Shown piece after piece: positions 27,684 to 40,734 of a stretch of DNA of 64,000 bases (position 1 is its first letter; each line of letters begins with the position of its first letter). Location of the stretch: assembly GCA_024803745.1 (NCBI GenBank), contig JANJXV010000151.1:62001-126000 (forward strand), read 5' to 3'. The notes beneath the pieces are model-generated. The model made no database searches, was not told where the DNA came from, and was given only the letters and a program-made list of their open reading frames with translations. Position numbers and translations under genes: made by a program. The DNA comes from Megascapheus bottae (Eukaryota; Chordata; Mammalia; Rodentia; Geomyidae).

Positions 27684-27689
27684 AATAAA
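27684..27689 (+). terminator. LTR polyadenylation signal, copy 4
   Basis: AATAAA at element position 170, as in copy 1. Confidence 0.6.
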
Positions 27690-29402
27690 CCGGCAGTCTC
27701 GGCAGTCTTTACCTGGACTGCGGACATCCGGGCCCGCTGTGTCTGTCTCCCTTCTATTTCTTGCTAGTCTTAGCCCCCAATTTCAGGAACCACAATCTGC
27801 GAACCCTGGTTTGCCGTCGGTTGGCCCCGGCAACCTCCATTCTGTGACTTCACACACTTCCATTCTTTGACTTCACACACCTCCATTCTTGGACTTCACA
27901 CACCTCCATTCCATGACTTCACACACCTCAATTCAATGAGTTCACCCACCTCCATTCTATGAGTTCACACACCTCCATTTTGACTTCACACACCTCCATT
28001 CTATGACTTCACACACCTTCATTCTTACGTTAGAAACATCCATTCTATGACTTCACACACCTCCATTGTATGACTTCACAAACCTCCATTCTGTGAATTC
28101 ACACACCTCCATTCTGGGTCCACACACCTCCATTCTATGACTTCACACACTTCCATTCTATGACTTCACACACCTCCATTCTTTGACTTCAAACACCTCC
28201 ATTTTGAGTACACAAACCTCGATTCTGTGACTTCACACACCTCCATTCTATGAATTCACACACCTCCATTCTATGACTTCGCCCACCTCCATTCTATGAC
28301 TTCACACACCTCCATTCTATGAATTCACACACCTCCATTCTGTGACTTCACACACCTCCATTCTATGACTTCACACACCTCCATTCTGTGACTTCACCCA
28401 CCTCAATTGTGAGTTCACATACTTCCATTCTGTGACTTCACACACCTTCATTCTGTGACTTCACACACCTCCATTCTATGACTTCACACACCTCCATTCT
28501 ATGACTTCACACACCTCCATTCTGTGACTTCACACACCTTGATTCTATGATTTCACATACCTCCATTCTGACTTCACACACCTCCATTCTATGACTTCAC
28601 ACCTCCATTCTGACTTCACACAGCTCCATTGTGTGACTTCACAAAACTTCATTCTATGATTTCACACACCTCCATACTATGACTTCACACACCTCCATCT
28701 ATGACTTCACATAGCTCCATTCTGCGTTCACACACCTTCGTTCTGTGACTTCACAAACCTCCATTCTGACTTCATTCACCTCCATTGTATGACTTCACAC
28801 ACCTCCATTCTTTGACTTCACACACCTCCATTCTATGACTTCACACACTTCAATTGTGACGTCACACACCTCCATTCTATGAATTCACAAATCTCCATTC
28901 TATGACTTCACACACCTCCATTCTGACTTTACACACCTCCATTCTATGACTTCACAGACTTCGAAACTGTGTCTTCAGTCACCTCCACTGTATGACTTCA
29001 CACTCCTCCTTTCTATGACTTCTCACACCTCCTTTTTATGACTTCACCCACCTCCCTTCTATGACCATACACCTCCATTCGAGACTTCACACATCTTCAT
29101 TGTATGACTTCACACACCTGCATTCTGTGACTTCACACACCTCCATTCTTTGACTTCACACACCTCTATTCTATGACTTCACACACCTTCATTCTTACTT
29201 CACAAACGTCCATTCTATGACTTCACACACCCCCATTCTATGATTTCACACACCTCCATTCTGTGATTCACACACCTGCATTCTGTGTTCACACACCTCA
29301 ATTCTGTGACTTCACACACCTCCATTCTGACTTCACACACCTCCATTCTATGACTTCACACACCTCCATTCTATGACTTCACACACCTCCATTCTGTGAC
29401 TT

Positions 29403-31934
29403 AACACACCTCCATTCTGCGTTGACACACCTCCATTCTGTGACTTCACACACCTCCATTCTGACTTCACACAGCTCCATTCTATGACTTCACACAATTC
29501 CATTCTATGACGATACACACCTCCATTCTATGACTTCACACACCTTCATTCTTATTTCACAAATATCCATTCTATGACTTCACACACCTCCATTCTATGA
29601 CTTCACACACCTCCATTTTTTGACTTCACACACCTCCATTCTAAGATTTCACACACCTCCATTGTGACTTCACACACCTCCATTCTATGAGTTCACACAC
29701 CTCCATTCTGAGTTCACCCAGCTCCATTCTGTGACTTCACAAAACTCCATTCTATGATTCCACACACATCCATACTATGTCTTCACACACCTCCATCTAT
29801 GACTTCACACACCTCCATTCTGCTTCACACACCTTCATTGTATGACTTCACACACCTCAGTTCTATGACTTCATACACCTCCATTCTATAACTTCACAAA
29901 CCTCCATTCTGTGACGTCACACACCTCCATTCTATGACTTCAAACTCCTTCATTCTTTCTTCACAAACATCCATTCGGTGACTTCACACACCTCCCTTCT
30001 GTGACTTCACACCTGCATTATGACTTCACACACCTCTATTCTGTGAATTCACACACCTCAATTCTGTGACTTAACACACCTCAATTCTGCCTTCACACAC
30101 CTCCATTCTATGTTTTCACACACCTCCATTCTATGACTTCACACACCTCCATTCTATGAATTCACACACCTCCATTCTGTGACTTCACACACCTCCATTC
30201 TATGAATTCACACACCTCCATTCTGTGACTTCACCCACCTCCATTGTCAGTTCACATACCTCCATTCTGTGATTCACACACCTTCATTCTGTGACTTCAC
30301 ACACCTCCATTCTATGACTTCACACACCTCCATTCTATGACTTCACACACCTCCATTCTGTGACTTCACGCACCTCCATTCTATGACTTCACACACCTCC
30401 ATTCTGTAACTTCACACACCTTGATTCTATGATTTCACCTACCTCCATTCTGACTTCACACACCTCCATTGTATGACTTCACACACCTCCATTCTGACTT
30501 CACACAGCTCCATTGTGTGACTTCACAAAACTCCATTCTGTGATTTCACACACCTCCATACTATGACTTCACACACCTCCATCTATGACTTCACACACCT
30601 CCATTCTGAGTTCACACACCTCCATTCTGTGACTTCACACACCTCCATTCTGACTTCACTCACCTCCATTGTATGACTTCACACACCTCCATTCTGACTT
30701 TACACACCTCCATTCTATGACTTCACAGACCTCGAATCTGTGTCTTCAGTCACCTCCACTGTATGACTTCTCACTCCTGCATTCTATGACTACCCATACC
30801 TCCTTTCTATGACTTCACCCACCTCCCTTCTATGACCGCACAACTCCATTCGAGACTTCACACACCTCCATTGTGTGACTTCACACACCTGCATTCTGTG
30901 ACTTCACACACCTCCATTCTTTGACTTCACACACCTCTATTCTATGATTTCACACACCTTCATTCTTCACAAACATCCATTCTATGACTTCACACACCTC
31001 CATTCTATGATTTCACACACCTCCATTCTGTGATTCACACACCTGCATTCTGTGTTCACAAACCTCAATTCTATGACTTCACACACCTCCATTCTGATTT
31101 CACACATCTCCATTCTGTAACTTCACACACCTCCATTCTATGACTTCACACACCTCCATTCTGTCACTTCACACACCTCCATTCTGAGTTGACACACCTC
31201 TTTTCTGTGACTTCATACACCTCCATTCTGACTTCACACAGCTCATTTCTATGACTTCACACAACTCCATTCTGTGACGTCACACACCTCCATTCTATGA
31301 CTTCACACACCTTCATTCTTATTTCACAAAAATCCATTCTATGACTTCACACACCTCCATTCTATGACTTCACACACCTCCATTTTTTGACTTCACACAC
31401 CTCCATTCTAAGATTTCACACACCTCCATTGTGACTTCACACAACTCCATTCTATGAGTTTACACACCTCCATTCTGACTTCACACAGCTCCATTCTATG
31501 ACTTCACACAACTCCATTCTGTACCGTCACACACCTCCATTCTATGACTTCACACACCTTCATTCTTATTTCACAAAAATCCATTCTATGACTTCACACA
31601 CCTCCATTCTATGACTTCACACACCTCCATTTTTTGACTTCACACACCTCCATTCTAAGATTTCACACACCTCCATTGTGACTTCACACACCTCCATTCT
31701 ATGAGTTCACACACCTCCATTCTATGACTTCACATACCTGCAATTTACTTCACACACCTTCATTCCAAGAGTTCACACACCTGCATTGTGGCTTCACACA
31801 CCTCCATTCTATGATTTCACACACCTCCATTCTGATTTCACACACCTCCATTCTGACTTCACACACCTCTATTCTGTGTCTTCACAGACCTCCACTCTCT
31901 GACTTCACACACCTCCATTTTGACTTCACACACT
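29403..31934 (+). repeat. Satellite between LTR units
   Basis: No LTR and no gene. The stretch 29403-31710 is duplicated to the right beginning at 34715 (offset 5,312 bp, changing to 5,357 bp after an indel of about 45 bp near 29815). It contains a nested tandem pair with CATTCTTATTTCAC at 31314 and 31561 (247 bp apart). From 31724 the sequence belongs to the 443-bp repeat that leads into the fifth LTR. Confidence 0.7.
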
Positions 31935-32826
31935 TCAATTCTGTGACTTCACACACCTCCATTCTATTCACAAACCTCCATTCTGAGTTCACAGTCCTCA
32001 ATTCTATGACATCACACACCTCCATTCTATGACTTCACACACCTCCATTCTATGACTTCACACACCTCCATTCTGTGACTTCACACACCTCCATTCTATG
32101 ACTTCACACACCTCCATTCTGTGACTTCACACACCTCCATTCTATGACTTCACACACCTCCATTCTATGACTTCACATACCTGCAATTTACTTCACACAC
32201 CTTCATTCCAAGAGTTCACACACCTGCATTGTGGCTTCACACACCTCCATTCTATGATTTCACACACCTCCATTCTGATTTCACACACCTCCATTCTGAC
32301 TTCACACACCTCTATTCTGTGTCTTCACAGACCTCCACTCTCTGACTTCACACACCTCCATTTTGACTTCACACACTTCTATTCTGTGAATTCACACACC
32401 TCCATTCTATTCACAAACCTCCATTCTGAGTTCACACTCCTCCATTCTATGACAGCACACACCTCCATTCTATGACTTCACACACCTCCATTCTATGACT
32501 TCACACACCTCCATTCTGTGACTTCACACACCTCCATTCTATGACTTCACACACCTCCATTCTGTGACTTCACACAACTCCATTCTATGACTTCACACAC
32601 CTCCATTCTATGACTTCACACACCTGCAATTTTACTTCACACACCTTCATTCCAAGAGTTCACACACCTGCATTGTGGCTTCACACACCTCCATTCTATG
32701 ATTTCACACACCTCCATTCTGACTTCACACACCTCTATTCTGTGTCTTCACAGACCTCCACTCTCTGACTTCACACACCTCCATTTTGACTTCACACACT
32801 TCAATTCTGTGACTTCACACACCTCC
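31724..32826 (+). repeat. 443-bp subrepeat, 2.5 copies
   Basis: Here the 443-bp subrepeat has three starts (31724, 32167, 32610) instead of two, the last truncated by the LTR at 32827. The first copy carries ACAGTCCTCAATTC and GACATCAC near 31991-32013. The second carries ACACTCCTCC and GACAGCAC, the form found in the other units. The extra copy is private to this unit. Confidence 0.8.
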
Positions 32827-32912
32827 TGTTGTGAGCCAGAGTGGAATGAAACTGTACCTTGGCTTGCATCAGACGATGGCTTTATTGTCTTATTGCTTTC
32901 TGGCCCTATTCT

Positions 32913-32920
32913 ATGCAAAT
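32913..32920 (+). promoter_or_regulatory. ATGCAAAT octamer in LTR copy 5
   Basis: Same octamer at the same position within the element as in the other copies. Confidence 0.45.
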
Positions 32921-32995
32921 GACCTGAGAATTACCATATGAATGTAACACCTGGAGGTTCCCTGGGTCAGGAGGAGGGAAGAAGGGGGAGTGGAA

Positions 32996-33001
32996 AATAA
33001 A
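32996..33001 (+). terminator. LTR polyadenylation signal, copy 5
   Basis: AATAAA at element position 170, as in copy 1. Confidence 0.6.
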
Positions 33002-36000
33002 CCGGCAGTCTCGGCAGTCTTTACCTGGACTGCGGACATCCGGGCCCGCTGTGTCTGTCTCCCTTCTATTTCTTGCTAGTCTTAGCCCCCAATTTCAGGA
33101 ACCACAATCTGCGAACCCTGGTTTGCCGTCGGTTGGCCCCGGCAACCTCCATTCTGTGACTTCACACACTTCCATTCTTTGACTTCACACACCTCCATTC
33201 TTGGACTTCACACACCTCCATTCCATGACTTCACACACCTCAATTCAATGAGTTCACCCACCTCCATTCTATGAGTTCACACACCTCCATTTTGACTTCA
33301 CACACCTCCATTCTATGACTTCACACACCTTCATTCTTACGTTAGAAACATCCATTCTATGACTTCACACACCTCCATTGTATGACTTCACAAACCTCCA
33401 TTCTGTGAATTCACACACCTCCATTCTGGGTCCACACACCTCCATTCTATGACTTCACACACTTCCATTCTATGACTTCACACACCTCCATTCTTTGACT
33501 TCAAACACCTCCATTTTGAGTACACAAACCTCGATTCTGTGACTTCACACACCTCCATTCTATGAATTCACACACCTCCATTCTATGACTTCGCCCACCT
33601 CCATTCTATGACTTCACACACCTCCATTCTATGAATTCACACACCTCCATTCTGTGACTTCACACACCTCCATTCTATGACTTCACACACCTCCATTCTG
33701 TGACTTCACCCACCTCAATTGTGAGTTCACATACTTCCATTCTGTGACTTCACACACCTTCATTCTGTGACTTCACACACCTCCATTCTATGACTTCACA
33801 CACCTCCATTCTATGACTTCACACACCTCCATTCTGTGACTTCACACACCTTGATTCTATGATTTCACATACCTCCATTCTGACTTCACACACCTCCATT
33901 CTATGACTTCACACCTCCATTCTGACTTCACACAGCTCCATTGTGTGACTTCACAAAACTTCATTCTATGATTTCACACACCTCCATACTATGACTTCAC
34001 ACACCTCCATCTATGACTTCACATAGCTCCATTCTGCGTTCACACACCTTCGTTCTGTGACTTCACAAACCTCCATTCTGACTTCATTCACCTCCATTGT
34101 ATGACTTCACACACCTCCATTCTTTGACTTCACACACCTCCATTCTATGACTTCACACACTTCAATTGTGACGTCACACACCTCCATTCTATGAATTCAC
34201 AAATCTCCATTCTATGACTTCACACACCTCCATTCTGACTTTACACACCTCCATTCTATGACTTCACAGACTTCGAAACTGTGTCTTCAGTCACCTCCAC
34301 TGTATGACTTCACACTCCTCCTTTCTATGACTTCTCACACCTCCTTTTTATGACTTCACCCACCTCCCTTCTATGACCATACACCTCCATTCGAGACTTC
34401 ACACATCTTCATTGTATGACTTCACACACCTGCATTCTGTGACTTCACACACCTCCATTCTTTGACTTCACACACCTCTATTCTATGACTTCACACACCT
34501 TCATTCTTACTTCACAAACGTCCATTCTATGACTTCACACACCTCCATTCTATGATTTCACACACCTCCATTCTGTGATTCACACACCTGCATTCTGTGT
34601 TCACACACCTCAATTCTGTGACTTCACACACCTCCATTCTGACTTCACACACCTCCATTCTATGACTTCACACACCTCCATTCTATGACTTCACACACCT
34701 CCATTCTGTGACTTAACACACCTCCATTCTGCGTTGACACACCTCCATTCTGTGACTTCACACACCTCCATTCTGACTTCACACAGCTCCATTCTATGAC
34801 TTCACACAATTCCATTCTATGACGATACACACCTCCATTCTATGACTTCACACACCTTCATTCTTATTTCACAAAAATCCATTCTATGACTTCACACACC
34901 TCCATTCTATGACTTCACACACCTCCATTTTTTGACTTCACACACCTCCATTCTAAGATTTCACACACCTCCATTGTGACTTCACACACCTCCATTCTAT
35001 GAGTTCACACACCTCCATTCTGAGTTCACCCAGCTCCATTCTGTGACTTCACAAAACTCCATTCTATGATTCCACACACCTCCATACTATGTCTTCACAC
35101 ACCTCCATCTATGACTTCACACACCTCCATTTTGAGTTCACACACCTCCATTCTGTGACTTCACACACCTCCATTCTGACTTCACACACCTTCATTGTAT
35201 GACTTCACACACCTCAATTCTATGACTTCATACACCTCCATTCTATAACTTCACAAACCTCCATTCTGTGACGTCACACACCTCCATTCTATGACTTCAA
35301 ACTCCTTCATTCTTTCTTCACAAACATCCATTCGGTGACTTCACACACCTCCCTTCTGTGACTTCACACCTGCATTCTGACTTCACACACCTCTATTCTG
35401 TGAATTCACACACCTCAATTCTGTGACTTCACACACCTCAATTCTGCCTTCACACACCTCCATTCTATGTTTTCACACACCTCCATTCTATGACTTCACA
35501 CACCTCCATTCTATGAATTCACACACCTCCATTCTGTGACTTCACACACCTCCATTCTATGAATTCACACACCTCCATTCTGTGACTTCACCCACCTCCA
35601 TTGTCAGTTCACATACCTCCATTCTGTGATTCACACACCTTCATTCTGTGACTTCACACACCTCCATTCTATGACTTCACACACCTCCATTCTATGACTT
35701 CACACACCTCCATTCTGTGACTTCACGCACCTCCATTCTATGACTTCACACACCTCCATTCTGTAACTTCACACACCTTGATTCTATGATTTCACCTACC
35801 TCCATTCTGACTTCACACACCTCCATTCTATGACTTCACACACCTCCATTCTGACTTCACACAGCTCCATTGTGTGACTTCACAAAACTCCATTCTGTGA
35901 TTTCACACACCTCCATACTATGACTTCACACACCTCCATCTATGACTTCACACACCTCCATTCTGAGTTCACACACCTCCATTCTGTGACTTCACACACC

Positions 36001-37067
36001 TCCATTCTGACTTCACTCACCTCCATTGTATGACTTCACACACCTCCATTCTGACTTTACACACCTCCATTCTATGACTTCACAGACCTCGAATCTGTGT
36101 CTTCAGTCACCTCCACTGTATGACTTCTCACTCCTGCATTCTATGACTACCCATACCTCCTTTCTATGACTTCACCCACCTCCCTTCTATGACCGCACAA
36201 CTCCATTCGAGACTTCACACACCTCCATTGTGTGACTTCACACACCTGCATTCTGTGACTTCACACACCTCCATTCTTTGACTTCACACACCTCTATTCT
36301 ATGATTTCACACACCTTCATTCTTCACAAACATCCATTCTATGACTTCACACACCTCCATTCTATGATTTCACACACCTCCATTCTGTGATTCACACACC
36401 TGCATTCTGTGTTCACAAACCTCAATTCTATGACTTCACACACCTCCATTCTGATTTCACACATCTCCATTCTGTAACTTCACACACCTCCATTCTATGA
36501 CTTCACACACCTCCATTCTGTCACTTCACACACCTCCATTCTGAGTTGACACACCTCTTTTCTGTGACTTCATACACCTCCATTCTGACTTCACACAGCT
36601 CATTTCTATGACTTCACACAACTCCATTCTGTGACGTCACACACCTCCATTCTATGACTTCACACACCTTCATTCTTATTTCACAAAAATCCATTCTATG
36701 ACTTCACACACCTCCATTCTATGACTTCACACACCTCCATTTTTTGACTTCACACACCTCCATTCTAAGATTTCACACACCTCCATTGTGACTTCACACA
36801 ACTCCATTCTATGAGTTTACACACCTCCATTCTGACTTCACACAGCTCCATTCTATGACTTCACACAACTCCATTCTGTACCGTCACACACCTCCATTCT
36901 ATGACTTCACACACCTTCATTCTTATTTCACAAAAATCCATTCTATGACTTCACACACCTCCATTCTATGACTTCACACACCTCCATTTTTTGACTTCAC
37001 ACACCTCCATTCTAAGATTTCACACACCTCCATTGTGACTTCACACACCTCCATTCTATGAGTTCAC

Positions 37068-40000
37068 ACACCTCCATTCTGACTTCACACAGCTCCATTC
37101 TGTGACTTCACAAAACTCCATTCTATGATTCCACACACCTCCATACTATGTCTTCACACACCTCCATCTATGACTTCACACACCTCCATTCTGAGTTCAC
37201 ACACCTCCATTCTGTGACTTCACACACCTCCATTCTGACTTCACACACCTTCATTGTATGACTTCACACACCTCAATTCTATGACTTCACACACCTCCAT
37301 TCTATAACTTCACAAACATCCATTCTGTGACTTCACACACCTCCATTCTATGACTTCAAACACCTTCATTCTTTCTTCACAAACATCCATTCGGTGACTT
37401 CACACACCTCCCTTCTGTGACTTCACACCTGCATTCTGACTTCACACACCTCTATTCTGTGAATTCACACACCTCAATTCTGTGACTTCACACACCTCCA
37501 TTCTGACTTCACACACCTCCATTCTATGTTTTCACACAACTCCATTCTATGACTTCACACACCTCCATTCTATGAATTCACACACCTCCATTCTGTGACT
37601 TCACCCACCTCCATTGTCAGTTCACATACCTCCATTCTGTGATTCACACACCTTCATTCTGTGACTTCACACACCTCCATTCTATGACTTCACACACCTC
37701 CATTCTATGACTTCACACACCTCCATTCTGTGACTTCACGCACCTCCATTCTATGACTTCACACACTTCAATTGTGACGTCACACACCTCCATTCTATGA
37801 ATTCACAAATCTCCATTCTATGACTTCACACTCCTCCATTCTGACTTTACACACCTCCATTCTATGACTTCACAGACCTCGAATCTGTGTCTTCAGTCAC
37901 CTCCACTGTATGACTTCTCACTCCTGCATTCTATGACTTCCCACACCTCCTTTCAATGACTTCACCCACCTCCCTTCTATGACCGCACAACTCCATTCGA
38001 GACTTCACACACCTCCATTGTGTGACTTCACACACCTGCATTCTGTGACTTCACACACCTCCATTCTTTGACTTCACACACCTCTATTCTATGATTTCAC
38101 ACACCTTCATTCTTCACAAACATCCATTCTATGACTTCACACACCTCCATTCTATGATTTCACACACCTCCATTCTGTGATTCACACACCTGCATTCTGT
38201 GTTCACACACCTCAATTCTATGAGTTCACACACCTCCATTCTGACTTCACACATCTCCATTCTGTAACTTCACACACCTCCATTCTGAGTTGACACACCT
38301 CTTTCCTGTGACTTCACACACCTCCATTCTGACTTCACACAGCTCCATTCTATGACTTCACACAACTCCATTCTGTGACGTCACACACCTCCATTCTATG
38401 ACTTCACACACCTTCATTCTTATTTCACAAAAATCCATTCTATGACTTCACACACCTCCATTCTATGACTTCACACACCTCCATTTTTTGACTTCACACA
38501 CCTCCATTCTAAGATTTCACACACCTCCATTGTGACTTCACACAACTCCATTCTATGAGTTTACACACCTCCATTCTGACTTCACACAGCTCCATTCTAT
38601 GACTTCACACAACTCCATTCTGTACCGTCACACACCTCCATTCTATGACTTCACACACCTTCATTCTTATTTCACAAAAATCCATTCTATGACTTCACAC
38701 ACCTCCATTCTATGACTTCACACACCTCCATTTTTTGACTTCACACACCTCCATTCTAAGATTTCACACACCTCCATTGTGACTTCACACACCTCCATTC
38801 TATGAGTTCACACACCTCCATTCTGACTTCTCACACCTCCATTCTATGACTTCATAGACCTCGAATCTGTGACTTCACTCACCTCCACTCTATGAGTTCA
38901 CACTCCTCCATTCTATGACTTCCCACACCTCCACTGCGATTTCACACACCTCCATTCTATGAGTTCAAACACCTCCATTCTGACTTCACACACCTCAATT
39001 GTATGACTTCACACACCTCCATTCTGACTTCACACACCTCCATTCTGTGACTTCAAACACTTCCATTTTATGATTTCACACACCTCCATTCTGTGACTTC
39101 ACACACCTCCATTCTATGACTTCACACACCTCCATTCTGTGACTTCACCCACCTCCATTCTGAGTTCACACACCTCCATTCTGTGACTTCACACACCTTC
39201 ATACTGTGACTTCACACACCTCCATTCTATGACTTCACACAACTCCATTGTGACTTCAAACACCTCAATTCTATGACTTCACTCACCTCCATTCTGACTT
39301 CACACACCTCCATTCTGACTTCACACACCTCAATTCTCTGACTTCACACACCTCCATTCTGAGTTCACACACCTCCATTCTGTGACTTCACACACCTCCA
39401 TTCTGTGACTTCACACACCTCCATTCTGTGACTTCACACACCTCGATCCTATGACTTCACACACCTCCATTCTATGAATTCACACACCTCCATTCTGTGA
39501 TTTCACACACCTCCATTCTATGACTTCACACACCTCCATTCTGTGACTTCACACACCTCCATTCTGAGTTCACACACCTCCATTCTATGACTTCACAAAC
39601 CCCCATTCTGAGTTCACAGACCTCCATTCTATGACTTCACACACTTCCATTCTATGACTTCACACACCTCCATTCTGACTTCACACACCTCTATTCTGAC
39701 TTTACACACCTCAATTCTTTGACTTCACACACCTCCATTCTATGATTTCACACACCTCCATCTATGACTTCACACACCTCCATTCTGAGTTCACACACCT
39801 CCATTCTGTGACTTCACACACCTCCATTCTGACTTCACACACCTTCATTGTATGACTTCACACACCTCAATTCTATGACTTCACACACCTCCATTCTATA
39901 ACTTCACAAACCTCCATTCTGTGACGTCACACACCTCCATTCTATGACTTCAAACTCCTTCATTCTTTCTTCACAAACATCCATTCGGTGACTTCACACA

Positions 40001-40734
40001 CCTCCCCTCTGTGACTTCACACCTGCATTCTGACTTCACACACCTCTATTCTGTGAATTCACACACCTCAATTCTGTGACTTCACACACCTCAATTCTGC
40101 CTTCACACACCTCCATTCTATGTTTTCACACACCTCCATTCTATGACTTCACACACCTCCATTCTATGAATTCACACACCTCCATTCTGTGACTTCACAC
40201 ACCTCCATTCTATGAATTCACACACCTCCATTCTGTGACTTCACCCACCTCCATTGTCAGTTCACATACCTCCATTCTGTGATACACACACCTTCATTCT
40301 GTGACTTCACACACCTCCATTCTATGACTTCACACACCTCCATTCTATGACTTCACACACCTCCATTCTGTGACTTCACGCACCTCCATTCTATGACTTC
40401 ACACACCTCCATTCTGTAACTTCACACACCTTGATTCTATGATTTCACCTACCTCCATTCTGACTTCACACACCTCCATTCTATGACTTCACACACCTCC
40501 ATTCTGACTTCACACAGCTCCATTGTGTGACTTCACAAAACTCCATTCTGTGATTTCACACACCTCCATACTATGATTTCACACACCTCCATCTATGACT
40601 TCACACACCTCCATTCTGAGTTCACACACCTCCATTCTGTGACTTCACACACCTCCATTCTGTGACTTCACGCACCTCCATTCTATGACTTCACACACCT
40701 CCATTCTGTAACTTCACCCACCTTGATTCTATGA
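37068..40734 (+). repeat. Transition block with 247-bp tandem pair
   Basis: Satellite without LTR or gene. The rare CATTCGGTGAC monomer occurs at 37393 and 39987. The stretch 37068 to about 37750 resembles 35010-35720 (offset 2,059 bp). A nested pair of CATTCTTATTTCAC segments lies at 38415 and 38662 (247 bp apart), each followed by CCATTTTTTGAC and CTAAGATTTC monomers. Sequence from about 38600 to 39990 reappears at 41830-43218 (offset 3,231 bp), so this block is a source or sister of the next HOR domain. Confidence 0.65.

Larger units (their letters stand above)
27515..27832 (+). mobile_element. Solo LTR copy 4 (type B), ERVK-like
   Basis: A 318-bp type B copy 5,694 bp after copy 2, with ACCTCC on both sides (27509-27514 and 27833-27838). 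By eye it is identical to copy 2. The octamer is at 27601 and AATAAA at 27684. Satellite flanks match those of copy 2, so this is a passenger of the 5,694-bp duplication. Confidence 0.86.
23661..29402 (+). repeat. 5,694-bp LTR-bearing unit, copy 2
   Basis: Second copy of the two-LTR unit, nearly identical to the first by eye, with the A LTR at 24520 and the B LTR at 27515. The match to copy 1 extends slightly past the unit length and ends at about 29403, where the sequence reads TTAACACACC and then TGCGTTGACAC in place of the CACACACC and TGAGTTCACAC of copy 1. A few private changes are visible, such as CACCCCCATTC near 29229 where copy 1 has CACCTCCATTC. Confidence 0.85.
32827..33144 (+). 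mobile_element. Solo LTR copy 5 (type B), ERVK-like
   Basis: A 318-bp type B copy 5,312 bp after copy 4, with ACCTCC on both sides (32821-32826 and 33145-33150). By eye it is identical to copies 2 and 4. The octamer is at 32913 and AATAAA at 32996. It is the last LTR in the window; the 31 kb to its right contain none. Confidence 0.86.
31935..37067 (+). repeat. Third LTR-bearing unit, one LTR
   Basis: This unit aligns with the B half of the preceding unit and its right flank at an offset of 5,312 bp: ATG of the CATACCTGCAATTTAC monomer at 26855 and 32167, B LTR at 27515 and 32827, TTAACACACC at 29401 and 34713. The A-type LTR is absent, so only the B half was copied. Alignment is lost near 37067, where TCTGACTTCACACAGC replaces the monomer found at 31713. 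A second 247-bp pair (36671 and 36918) corresponds to the one at 31314 and 31561. Confidence 0.75.

Noticed and set aside
18826..33144. Five independent retroviral insertions or an intact provirus
   Set aside because: All copies share the same TSD, satellite phase and flanks, and no primer-binding site, polypurine-tract/LTR pair or internal coding region is present.
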